Of a stretch of DNA of 64,000 nt, positions 32,840 through 45,410 are shown piece by piece. The notes under the pieces are model-generated. The model saw nothing but the letters and a program-made list of their open reading frames with translations, was not told the origin of the DNA and did not search any database. Positions within the stretch are counted from its first letter, which is position 1; each line of letters opens with the position of its first letter. The position numbers and the translations under genes are program-made. The stretch comes from Pardosa pseudoannulata (taxonomy: Eukaryota; Arthropoda; Arachnida; Araneae; Lycosidae). Location of the stretch: NCBI GenBank assembly GCA_032207245.1, contig CM063510.1:46488692-46552691 (forward strand), in the 5' to 3' direction.

Positions 32840-33050
32840 ATGTCTGGCATTAAAAAATCATACTCTAAATATTGTATTGTGCCACTCTGTAAAAATACAA
32901 CAACTAATTGCAATGAGAAGATATTTTTCAGCATCCCAAAAAGACCCACATACACGTAAAATCTGGACAACTGAGATGAAAAGGGATGAGAAATTAAACC
33001 TCAAATTATCATATAAATCATCTCTATGGGTTTGTGAAGACCATTTTTCG
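32840..33050 (+). pseudogene. THAP zinc-finger domain, frameshifted
   Basis: From ATG at 32840 the first frame reads MSGIKKSYSKYCIVPLCKN and on to IFFSIPK, then stops at 32957. One base off, the sequence continues DPHTRKIWTTEMKRDEK and LWVCEDHFS. Together they show the C2CH pattern (C-X4-C, then C-X2-H), the conserved P and W, and the HF pair of a THAP DNA-binding domain. The shift lies in an A run near 32936-32942. A possible donor (gtaaat) follows the HFS codons. No downstream catalytic region recognised. Confidence 0.75.
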
Positions 33051-33611
33051 GTAAATAAATGCTTGCATTTGTTTAAATATTACTATTTTAGAACAATTAA
33101 AGTATATAAAATACATCTATACCTTTAAAAGGATTGTTGATTAACCACTGCTATTTAACTTTTAAAACTGCTAATTTTCGAGTATTATCACAGAGTTCAA
33201 GTACAATAAATATTTTATAAAGCATATAAATATCGAAAAACATATAAATATCTAAAGCATATAATTATCTAATAAATAACTCGGGGGAGGGGAAAGTTAT
33301 GTATTTTCAAGGTATTATAAATATTTTCTTCAGAGATGCATACTTTCTTATGTATCAAATGTAACAGTGATATTTTTCGATTAAATTGGTGACTAATTTG
33401 AAAAAAAAAGTATAATATTTTTAAAATACTTAATAATTATATTACTTTAAAAATTAAATTTAATTTGAGAAATTTTATACATTTTTTAATTTGACATTAA
33501 TATTAAAGGCAATAAAATTGTATTGCTATTTAAAAATGTATAAATAATTAAGTAAAGCCATTTAAAGATTTTAAATTTCTTTTCATCATATTTAAAATAT
33601 CTAAGAATTGA

Positions 33612-33682
33612 TTTTGTTTTGGTTTGGTTTTGGAATGCTACGGTCTACTTTTTGCAACACGAAGGCTAATGAGACCGGTCTC
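33612..33682 (-). repeat. SINE-A fragment (tail half)
   Basis: ttttggtttggttttgg, atgctacggtctactttttg and cacgaaggctaatgagaccgg match the family. The tRNA-like head is absent. Confidence 0.75.
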
Positions 33683-34893
33683 ACAAAAAATACCTCCTCT
33701 AATTTTTATTTTAATATTACATCCGTCTCTATTTATAAAAAACGATGCAACTACAAATGTGTATGTATATGATATATGTATATTTATTTGACTTGTTTGT
33801 GTTTACAAACAAAAGAGCTGTGTTTAGCATGAATAAAGTATTAATACATGTTAAGTAAAATTGGAAAAAAAATATAAATGATTTTACACACCTTTGGGTT
33901 TTAATTCCTCGTATTTCTGCTCCCATAAAATCCGGGTTTTTTGCCAAGAAAGAAAACATTGACATGCTGTCAATTTTCGGGAGGTTGTCTGATTGGTAAA
34001 TCCAGGTAGAAGAGACATTTATGACAAATTGAGATAACTAAGCTATCTAGATCGATAAAATAAACCTTCAGGTTTAAATAAAAATAAATTTTGATAGCTA
34101 GAAAATTTCAGGAACTTGCAAAAACAAAATCGGAAAATAGTGCGCGCTTAAAAGCAATACAAAAATATTGGTCTGCATGAACGATGACATCACAACCAAT
34201 CACGGAGCTTTTTGATGTCACGTGATTTTCGCTTAACTTTAAAATTAATTTTTTAAATGATGGACCCAGTTTTTTACATTTTTGAGAACATTTTTGGAAT
34301 CTACGAGTCTGAAATTACCAGAAAAACACTAAGTTGTTCGAATCCCCCACATGTGCAAATTCCTCATTACATGCGAAACAGAAACAGAAAAGTACTAGTG
34401 AAAATCAAAACAGGAAATTGAGAAGCAATGGACATGTAAGGACGATAATTATAGGATTGACTTTCAATCAGAAAATATTGATAACTTGTTTACAGTAACA
34501 AAATGACTGAAGATATATCGAACCGAAATAAACCAATATTTATTTTCAGTTTAGTTCCGGTTTTCGTTTCGACCAAAATTTAGGGGGTTTTTTTCGATTT
34601 TCAGTTTAGTTCCGGTTTGAAGCCCTGATCTTAATATCGAGAACTATCCACTAACATTCTTTAGTCCGATTAATATTTATAACTACTAAATAATATAATT
34701 AAGAGTGCAGAACGACTTAGTTACAAAAATATATACATGTATATAAATGTTGAAAAAAACTTAAACGCTTTGAATCGAACAGCAAAGTTGAAGAAATAAA
34801 AGCACAGCGACGTGTAACACATCAATCGACAAAAATTGTTGTGGATTCGAAGTTCCCAAAATTCAAAAACAATGTCCCAAGGAAGGTATGCTA

Positions 34894-35056
34894 GTGTGGC
34901 GGATGTAAGATTATTCTAGATTGTAATCGAAAAGAGAGCGATGCTGTTTGCCGTGCTAACGCATTGTATTAGTTGTTGTAAATAATGCAAGAATAAATGT
35001 ATACAATTTAAAGATCTAGTTTTCCTGAAGTGCACTATCGGCACTGCATCATACAC
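34894..35056 (+). mobile_element. Possible short LTR fragment
   Basis: It begins TGTGGCGGATGTAAG, contains AATAAATG near 34993, and ends ...GCATCATACA, giving TG...CA ends. No target duplication was seen. Confidence 0.25.
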
Positions 35057-35700
35057 GCCAAACTAGGAGGGAGGAGGCAGGTGTATTTATTTGTCGGAGC
35101 TTCCTTCAGTAGAGAATATGACTAGGCGGATCCTAGATGCACAGCGGAATGGAATTAAGATTAGTGGACTGACCTTGGGATTTGTAAGCCATCCCAAATA
35201 TCTGTTAGTACATAGTATTTTAAGTATCTTAGCGTAACTGATTCCATTCCACTGCCCTCCGCATTAGGTTGCTATCCCCTCTGAATTTCTCCCAGCTCCA
35301 CAAAACATCGCGACTCTCACATCTAATCCGTTCCGCATCTGGTGGCCACCTAACCTGTTCATATGTATTTTTTTTAACTCTTACTTGTAACAGGTTGGTG
35401 TCAACGCGTTTCTATCGATTTACGAACGTTTCGTCACCACCAAAATAAATTAAATATAAATTTTCAAGATTAATTTTTAAAGAATTCTAATTCATCTTCT
35501 TTTAACCGTACACTTCAATTGGAATTTTGAAAAAATATTTCTCAGCTTTTAATCCTATCCAGAGGCGTATCATCCTCCTTTGAATTTAATCGAATTTTAT
35601 TTTGCAAAGCATTTTACGCACCGCGCGAAGGGCCCGTGGCAAATACTTAATTTACCCTGCTCTAGTTAAGGGCCTGTTGTTCGTACTTAGGATTTAAACA
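35057..35700. other. Intergenic, GC-richer unidentified repeat-like DNA
   Basis: 35057-35360 is GC-richer than its surroundings, like transposon debris. The stretch 35615-35690 (cgcgcgaagggcccgtggc, ctctagttaagggcctg) resembles the hAT-like fragment near 27100. No reading frame with recognisable homology. Confidence 0.35.
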
Positions 35701-38700
35701 ACAAAATTCGGTTTAAAATAAAAACGAATTAATCCAATTGCATCGAATGACGATACAATATGATAATATACAGGTGTCTGATGTTTAAACCACATGCCTA
35801 GCTCAGCTCGCTAATACGCGCTGCTCTTATATAAATGCACGGAGCTCTTAAATGTATTCTAAAACAAAACATAGACAATGATGTTCGAAATATATTTTAT
35901 AGGACATTCTTAATAGTAATTAAACAATGTGATGCATTGGGTAATATAATTGAACTAATATATCTAAATACCTGGATAGAACTTAGAATTCATCTTACAG
36001 ATTGTGACAAAACTGAGTAAAAAAGAAAGACATACACATTCAGTATTACACATACATTTATTTACGGTTCGTAAGCGACAAATATATACAATGCGCAAAA
36101 CTGTCAGGCAGACTAATTTTTAGTCTCAACACACAATTAACAACTATTTAACTGATAATAAGGCCATATTATAAACTTCTTATCTGAAAAATTATCAATA
36201 GCATTAAGGCTAAAACTCCCAAAGCTCTGCGAACTTTTTTTTCATTTTTTTATACAAAGAACAAGTTTAATATAAAATTCGCAAACAACAGTCGCTAAAC
36301 ACACACAATTCGGTTATAAAATCCATTCACTAATATGAAAAGGGGGAGAAAATTGTAAAACGTGGTCGATACGTATGTGACATGGTGAAGGTACATAACT
36401 ATGTAATGGTAATCAGTGTGAAGATGTGTCAACAACCATTCTTTTCTTTTAAATACTTGTACAGTGACAACTAGCAAACCTGATATTCTAAAAGTTCGTT
36501 TACTGTTGTACTTACTTTTTTTTGCTTCACATGATTTTCGATTGGCGATAAATAAGATACGTATAATAATCCACAAAGTCCAACACTATGTTTAATTTTA
36601 CTTTTGATTCAAATTCTAATGATAATTTTTTTTTAATATGTTTTTATTTGTGATAATTTTATCATCTGATAAAGCTCCTTTTACAAAAAGTTTATGACCT
36701 TTATTTTACAAAACATCCAGTCCGAAAGTCTGTTTTATTTCCTTCGAAATATTTTTTTTTCAAAATAAATGTTTGTAAAGCTATAACTAAAATTAAAAAT
36801 ATTCAAAACACTTTCGTTTTCGCTTAAGCAGAATTAGGCGAAATTTAGTCCGAATATGCAAACATTTGTACAATAATAACCCCATAACGTTATACAGATT
36901 TTGTCGAATGTTGTTACTACAGGGGCACATTAAAGGCATTTCAAACTTTTAACAGCTTATTATTTCAATAACGAAACGTCTCAGATGTCAGTGTAACGTT
37001 TTAAGGTTAATATGAATAGAACTGAAGTGCTGAAAAATAAAGGAAAGCAGTCAATGTTCATTGTCATATCTGTACTAACACGGATGTTGACTAACGTAAG
37101 ATTTAGTGGTATTTTTAGCAACAGAAAATTTCAATTTAACGAATTCAATATGTTAAATTCAATTTAGAAAATAATCTGTATCTCGAAGGTTCAACCTGTT
37201 GCTTAGCTAATCATCAGTAAGCAAAATAACTTAATAGTAGTCTTACTTTTATTTTCGAGAGAGTAGAATGTTAACACAATTGTTACTTCTAGAAAGATAA
37301 CTACGTCCATTCAACGTAATCGATTTTGTAAAACCTTAATATTTTCCATTTATCGATAACATAACACTTATAGTTATACAATATTATTTACACAATTCAA
37401 TATATGTGCACTCAAACATTCGCAGGTAGAATGGACGTAAATTTATCTTTAATGTGCTATAAAAAAAGAGGTTTATCTTTCAAGGATTAAAAACTTTTCA
37501 TTGAAAATCAGGACTAGCCTTCCCTCGAATTTCTAACTCATAGAAAAGTAACTATCTTTATTAGTCATGATTTTGTTCTTATTTTTACTAAAAATATTAA
37601 CACTATCCCATAAATAATGTCTTCTATAGCTACGCTAACACGTTATTTCATGAACTTGAATGAAAATGCGAATTGCCAGGGGATCATGACAGGAAGTAAC
37701 AGACAAACCAGAAGTAACTAAGAAATTGATAGATAATTACAATTTTGCTAAAATGTACGTATTCAAAATTTGGTTTCTCTAAGCCAAAATGTGCGAGTTA
37801 TCGTAATCGACACACACAGAAACAGATTGACATAATTCCAAAAATGGTATTTTTGACTCAGGAAGTTCCAAAACGTATGGATGTATTATAATCTCGAGGT
37901 CAATTTTTGAAAGATTTTAGTACTTTCCCTATATTATGTATACAATAATAATAATAATAGTAATAAAAAATATATAAAAACGTCAATTTTGTCAAATACA
38001 CGAAGAGTGAAAACGTGGAACACTTGTAAATAAAAAAAAAAAAAGAGTTTTTAGAATTTGGTTGGTGTTCAGGGTTTTGTACTCAGTACCATTCTACGCG
38101 AAAAACTTCGTTTAACCAGAGAAATAAAATTTTAATATCTCGTTGTAAATATATATATAAAGAATTACTATGAATTTCCAAAGTGCCCGCGATAATGAAG
38201 ATTCCAATAAATTATTCAAAGGCAAAAGAAAATAAAAAATGTCATCATAAATACCAAAACAATGGGTCATAAGAATGTCAAATTGAATAAGTTAAGATAG
38301 AAAGCTTGCAACTTCAACATTAATATACATGAAGTTACCTTCTTTTTAGCGTTATTCAAGGAATAAAATGAGAGACAATGGACTAAGTCTCGACACTAAC
38401 AGTATAAATAGATGAAAAAATACACATCAATACAGTAACAAGAAACTGGCAGTGATAGTTGAAATTCCAAACGTTTTTTGGAACACTCTTGCATGTATCG
38501 GACATTTCAAAACAATTAAAGATGCAAAATGGCTGAATGACGAAGGAAGAAAAAAGTAGAAAAACAGATTTCCAAGAATCGGTAGAAGTGAAGTAGTTAT
38601 ACATACACACACTACCACCGCTGAAAGAAAACATGATCGATGAAGCGAGATGTTTGAAATGCTTCAAAAAAAAATCGATACAAGTGGAATTATTTTGATG

Positions 38701-41700
38701 AAGCACGTTGAAAATTGAACAGATAAATTTATTTAAAGCACCAAAAATATTAAAACAAGTCTCCCGCTCAATTTTGTTTCAATAAAAATTTCGTTTATGA
38801 AATGTATTTCCAGGTTGTACAGAACTTTTTAAAACACACAATTACTCTGCTGATATTATCATAAGTCGTTAAATATTTGTAAATAACTTATTACACGTTT
38901 ATTTATTTTACAATAACAGACAAATAATAAAATATCCAATGACTGTAGAAAAAAGTATTCTTAGCGTTTTAAAAGTTTTTACGAATAAATAAAATTACTA
39001 AAAAAAATGCCACATTAAAATATGACATAATTCATTCTTAATATATAATTATCGCAAGCAGGGAGAAATTTGCGCTTATACAGGCGGTATAAAACCAAAA
39101 ACTTTTTTTAATTAGATTATTTTAGCAAATTGACGACATAGTATTATACTTTTAAAAATAAATAAAATTATTCATTTACGGTATCAAGTAAGATTAATAC
39201 TATGTTAATAAATATACACCAACAGGTTTTCAACGGAAACTGTCAATCGAGGTGAAAAAAAAAACAACTTAAAAAGGTCCAAAAAAGGAAATTTCTCGCG
39301 GATTCTATAGCACTCAAAAATTTTTGTCAAGTTTTTTTCAAACACAGGATATAACCTTGTCATAGAAACAAATGCAAAGACGTTAAGTAACGATACATAC
39401 ATAATGGCAAAATACATGTTATGATATATATTAAATATCTCATATATATATCAGACATAGAATAATAAGAACCACAACATTAAACATGTAAAAGTTGTTA
39501 TGGTGCATTAGTCAAACCTTTAGAAAATGTGCGAAATCACTTCATATCGAATTCATTGCCACCTGCAACAATTAGATAGATGTAAAGAATTGAAAGACTC
39601 CGGGTATTTCAACTGTGTTCATACAGTCACACAATAAATAAATGTATATATATCGCGATTCTGGACAAATCCAGCAGAAAAGAAATGAGAGTTAAAACAG
39701 CATCAAGATGTTCTAAATGGAAACACATCATAAATACATGCGATACCAATAATTTTGCTACCATCTACTCACATTTAAAAAAATGTAACAGCGAATGTGT
39801 TGCTTTAAAATACTGCAAAATTTCTGCCATTTATCTCCTGTATGAATTTATTAAGTTCAAAGACAACTACCATTAAAGAAGCAACTGGAAAATTTCGATT
39901 TGAAAAACAAACCAGAGTTTACTAAATGGACGTCTTGCAGGCTAAAAACAGCCTAAGCAATACGATACATTCGAACGTCGTGAACAATATTTTTTTATTC
40001 ACATAGTTATTATTGAAGTAGCTTATTAGTAATTAATATAAACAGAGATACTTAGAATTAGATATGCTTTAAAAGGATAAGATTTGAAACGGTAACTTTT
40101 GATACATGTATATTTGCAAGTAGTGCGTAGACTCAAGACCTTAGACAAAATTTAGTTTCGTGAGGGAAATGTCAAACTTGACTGAACACCCGCCCCCTTA
40201 CCCGATATATCGCTTTTAGTAAATATATATAGAACTTTATAAATTGTTAAAATTATATAAAATTCAATATTCTTAAAGTTCATGCATGGTCTTGTGTAAT
40301 ATACTTCATTAATTGCATAAAACAGTATGCATCAAAAATATTGAAATAAAATATGTAGATAGAAATTTTAAAAAATTGAAATTTTGATTAAGTATGCAGT
40401 TTAAAAAAATATTTTTTTAAAATATATATTATTTTAAGGCTAAAATTCTATACAGTAAACTCGAGAATTTTGGAGAGGAGAGTTCGACGTGCTCGGACTG
40501 CCCCAATCCTCTGGCTATGGTCTTGGTGTGCGTGTGTATGTAATAAAGTTGCTTATTAAGCAGCAATTATAATTAAGCAGAATATACGATCAATATCTAC
40601 ACTGAATTTTAGAAAAGTAAGCTTTGGAAAGATATTTAGAAACTTTAAAAGTCTCATACGTGCTTCATTCAGTATTTAAAAGTAGTTTTGACTTAATTAA
40701 AAAATAATATTCGATAGGTTTTACGTAGGTATCGTTGTAAAACTAAATTAGTTTTCAACACATTTACTCACATTTTCACACAATGATAACGGTAGGCAAA
40801 ACAGAACCATTTTTGCCTTTAGAGTTTCCATAAATCACTGAAAGATTACATTGGCATTTAATTGAAAGTTGCCACACCTTCACACTTTTTTACTACACGG
40901 AAAGTGTCACAACGTGATCTAAATACACACAGCAATTTCTAGAATACATAAGTCCAAACGAGAACAAACCACTGACGATGTACAAGGTTGTAATTTTCTT
41001 TCTTCTTCCTTTCTATACATCTCACTTCTCGCTTGCAGAACTTCCACAGTAGTAAATGTTGAATATACATTTAAATAGCAATAATACTGTTTTATGGTGA
41101 ATTTATATAAAACTCCTTTTGGTGTGAGTTTATGAATATACATGTTGTATATGTAATTTACAAAGATATACATAGTTTTTTTTTTTTTTCAAAGTATGAA
41201 AAGCGTTAGAATAACTCTTTAAATCTTCACCACCGTATTTGTCGGTCACGAAGCTATACAAATAGAGATGTACACCGATACACACTTTGTCAAAACCACA
41301 AAAAACACGCAGTACTAGAGATATTAGAAAGGCTGGGCATAACCTGTATACCTTAAGAACTATGGATGCACATAGTATAAGCATAAAGCGGCAACTCTCA
41401 ATTTCGGATCCTCAAAGCAGGTACACATTTCAGTAAAAGTTAAGTAAAAGGTTAAAAAATTTTAAGTGGTCCTTTTTTTATCTTTCTTAAATACATCACT
41501 AGGATTTGCCTTAAAGGGCGATAATAATATCAAACATGTCAGATTATAAATATTTTTAGTTATAAAATAAATGTCGGACGAAATAATAGCGAAGGAAATA
41601 ATTTAAAGAAAAAATATAGTATAATGTTAGAAAATTCGATCTTTTACAACTTTTTTTTTTTTGTTACACATATCTATACTACAATTAAATGCTCTTAAAA

Positions 41701-44700
41701 TAGAATAACAGACTTTCTGTTTTTTCTTATCCAATCTTCATGGTCTAGAACTACTTAAAAGCATTAAAAAATTCACATTTATCACTAAGGACAAACGAAT
41801 TATTTGAAACATATATTACTATTAAAATAAAACGAAACAAAACCAGATGAAATACCCCCTCCTCGAAATAGGGTTTACATTTAATCTATTAAACTTCAAG
41901 ATAAAATCAAATTGTTTACTGCCTCCTTAAATTCAAAGTACTCTCTAATATTGCATATTATAAAAAGATAAGGGGGAAAGAGATGGATTAAAACGCTGCT
42001 CAATCAACACTAAAAAGATGAAAGAACAGTATTTAAACTATATTACAGTATAAAACGGCCAAATGATGTTTAAATGACTGATAAGAAATGTACTAGATAC
42101 TTTAAATGAATGCATATATAATGCATGACAAGGAACTTCAAAACCTATAACATGCACTATAAAACCATATTTAAGAACAAAAATAAAGTTTTATCACTCC
42201 AGCTGTGTTAAAACGAGTAGTTAAATAGAATACTTTGACCTAACGCGATGCTTTCAAATTATTTTCACTATTTCCATTAGTTGTTTAACCAAGGGTTTCT
42301 TAAACATTTTGGTATGGAGAAGAAGCATTGGGCAATTCCAACAGTCCATCGAAGATCAGTTTTTTCACTCGTACTGTAATATACTATTACATTTTTAGGT
42401 TATTAGCTTTATATTTTAACCCTTCTTTGCATGGTTTTTTTTTTCTCTTTTTTTGAAGTAAATCAGGGTGATATAATTCATACTCTAGATTAAAGGAAAA
42501 ATGTTTAAAATATTCCTAGTATAAATATATAATAGAAAATAATTTAAAAAAATGTATGATGGAAATATCCATCGTCATGCTCAATACAAAATAAGAAAAA
42601 TAAAGTAACTTTGTATCATTTTTATTCTTGGTGATAATTAAAAAAAACTATTATTCTTATTGAGACACAAATTAATTCGTCATACGTTAGAAGTGAAAAA
42701 ACTCCATAGTGATGAAAATTTCTTTCATATAGTTTTGAGAAGATTATTTGGGGTATTCAATATAAATTGCACAAGTAACAGAAACACAAAATAACAAATA
42801 TTTTTTCGATTCATTATTACTTTTAAAAAGAATCTCAGATTAGTTATTAAAAAACATTCAAGAAATCGTCTGCTTCTTCCAACCACAACAAACAGCGGAA
42901 TGACAAGTTCAAAACCGCTATAATGATTGTGACATTTGATTTTTTTTTTTTTTAACAGCTACGTTCCTTATTACGTAAAAGTCGTGAAAAAAGTTTACAG
43001 CAACAACCAATTTACAATACACCTGATTGAAGTACAATTTTTGTTCACTAAATGTTATGATGGAAATTTCCATCATCATGCAAAAGGGTTAATTTTAAGA
43101 CATAGGACAATGCGAAGTTTTTAAATAAGTAACAAAATATTAAAAATAAATTCAATTACTTGGTAAATTCAAACACTAATTATAGTCTGTCCATTAATTG
43201 TAGCCACTTGCAAGGTCGCTACGGAGAAAACTCCAGTTACCAAAACATTCTGGTCTTGCATACGCTAGGGCCTTTGACGAACTGACAGCGTTACAGACAA
43301 GGCAAGTAAGTAAAATAAACGTTTCTATTATTAAAAAATACAATACATTTTCGGGGGGGATCTTTGTCTGTAATGTCTTTATCTATTTTCATATTTATTG
43401 TGTAAAAATATTTAGTAAATGTAAAATTATTATAAGTGAAAAAAATAAAAAATTGCTAAAATATTTGACGGAACAGTTTAAGAAACTATTATTTAACACC
43501 TTAAAAAAGATGCCAACACAAGATGAACCTATACAAATTTGTGGTGATTCTGTTATTCTACCTTAAAAGCAACGGGTTCCAATTTATAATCTATAAATAG
43601 AGAGTAATTAATCAAATCCACTCCAAAAGTCATTCTTTTTCACAAGAATGAGGAAAGAAAAAGAAGTACGAAAATTCAAATTTAAAATTAAAATGATGTC
43701 TATATTTTACTTAAACACAACGGCAAATGGTATCCAAGTGCTCAGATCCACTACAAATATTCAGCTTCTACAAACTCCATTTTCCCTTAAAAGAAATAAA
43801 AATAAATAAATAAATCCAGTCAAGGACGGAAATTTTTTGGAAACGTTTTATCATTTCATTCTTAAGCCATGTTTAGTGCAAGATATAGTAGGTTTCTGTC
43901 CCAACCTATATTACTTCATTTTATCAAAAGAAGAATCAAACTACAATTCTAAATTTTAAAGTACTTTTAAAATCCTAACAGCATTAACTTTGTAAAGAAA
44001 GATGTGGGAAATTAAAATGAAAAAAAATTATACATTACAAAGCGGATAGACATTTGTTCCATTACAAAAAATAAAATCTTTCTAAGTTATCGGCTCCCGA
44101 TATAACTTCATACAATGACTTTCGAACATTATATAATTATATTCTTAAGCGATAGAAAAGGGAAATTTGCAATATGCTTCCAGCTGCAGAATATAACTAT
44201 GTCGCGATTTCACTGATACATTCCACGGCACATTTATTAATAAACCTCTTACTAAACTATAGGACAACTTGATAATACGTATATATGTATATATAGTATA
44301 TATAAAGGCATGCCTTGCTTCTCGTGCAATAAATACAACTCTCGAAGACCGATAAATACGGTACAAACAGATGGCTCCATACAAACAGTAAAAAGCCTTT
44401 TGAAAGAAAATTTAAACATTTTCAAATTTTAGAAACATTAACTTTTTTTTTCCAGTCTTTTTATCATATAAATTCTCTTTTATATAAAACCTCATTTCAG
44501 CATGTAACAAAGATCCTCTGTTCTCTAACCACATGCAGAAGTGGTATTTTACTTTTACCTAAGTTTTCAATGCTACTGTATTTCCTCGATTTCATTTGAC
44601 AGATGTCTATTTCATACCTGAATATTAAAGAAAATTATGATTACGCATATAGTCATGTTCTTATAAAGTGGTTAATAATAATAACAAAGGTCGTTTAAAA

Positions 44701-44769
44701 TCGATTAAAAACAGGCACTCATAATCTTAATATTGCTATAGGAAGTAAAAAGCAAATATGAAAAACCAA
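35700..44769. other. Intergenic, AT-rich, no gene recognised
   Basis: Only short ORFs without recognisable domains. Almost no transposon signatures, apart from an undefined GC-richer patch at 43190-43300. A minus-strand AATAAATG at about 36056-36063 is one of many possible poly(A) signals. It could include a long 3' untranslated region of the minus-strand elongase gene, which is not provable here. Confidence 0.4.
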
Positions 44770-44941
44770 GGGTGCTACCACATTGCGGTCGAGATATATC
44801 GCAGGTGACTTCCGCGTCAAAATGATGTCAGAAGTTATTAGATAAATTTATAGTACAAAATTCAAATCATTGGCGACTTCTGTCGTCATTTTTGACAAGA
44901 ATTTGCCTGTGACATATCTCGACAGCAATATGGTAACACCC
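44770..44941. mobile_element. MITE, 172 bp with long inverted ends
   Basis: GGGTGCTACCACATTGCGG at the left is matched on the opposite strand at the right by GGGTGTTACCATATTGCTG. The similarity continues through GTCGAGATAT. No coding capacity and no clear target duplication. Confidence 0.75.
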
Positions 44942-45239
44942 GAAGTAAAAATTTTGGTTATTTCTACCTTAACAAAGTCACCTACATATATATACATGTA
45001 TGTGTGTGCGAGTGTGCATTAAGTTTGGAATTTTAAAGTTAAAAATTACAGCACTAACGAATAAAAAGAGAGCGAGTTCTTCATGAAGTATAAGAATGTG
45101 GGGATAAAACATTATTTAAGCGCAGAGCACGCCGATTTCCACGAAAGATCAGGTAAAATCTTGGCTGGTGATCTGCAGTCGGATTGCACCTAGTGTTGAA
45201 AACAAAATAGTTAATATGGTTTTGATATCCGAAAAAAAA

Positions 45240-45410
45240 TTTCAACGCCAGGAATGGATGTTCTTATTTTTCTTCAAGCTTTGAGCCTGACAAGCTAGCA
45301 CCAATCCGGGACCATATGGCCGCAGGCCCTCCAGGCCTCTCCCGGTGGTGGTGAACAGATCGCAGTATTGGGCCACCCCACGCCACCGGTGACCCTTAAA
45401 GTACTGGGAA
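45240..45410. repeat. GC-rich dispersed repeat fragment
   Basis: An isolated GC-rich island (ggccgcaggccctccagg, ccaccccacgccaccggtg) in very AT-rich DNA. It is likely a SINE or other repeat fragment. No promoter boxes confirmed. Confidence 0.4.

Larger units (their letters stand above)
32553..34370 (+). mobile_element. THAP-domain DNA transposon remnant (P-like?)
   Basis: GTAATGAGGAATTT at 32553-32566 is inverted at 34357-34370. GTCATCGTTCATG at 32733 is inverted with its outer edge at 34188, so matched subterminal motifs lie 180 and 182 bases from the two ends. This supports one element with long, decayed inverted ends. It encodes a broken THAP domain and is nested in the hAT-type element. 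Assignment to the P superfamily rests only on the THAP domain. Confidence 0.55.
31412..34627. mobile_element. hAT-type element with perfect 8-bp target duplication
   Basis: ATCTTAAT flanks the element at 31404-31411 and 34628-34635. The left end reads AAGGGCTTCGAACCG and the right end, inverted, CAGGGCTTCAAACCGGAAC. CAGGG-type ends and 8-bp duplications are the hAT pattern. No hAT transposase is visible. The interior holds a GC-richer block (31550-32160), a THAP-domain element and a SINE-A fragment, so the length is largely due to later insertions. Confidence 0.75.
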
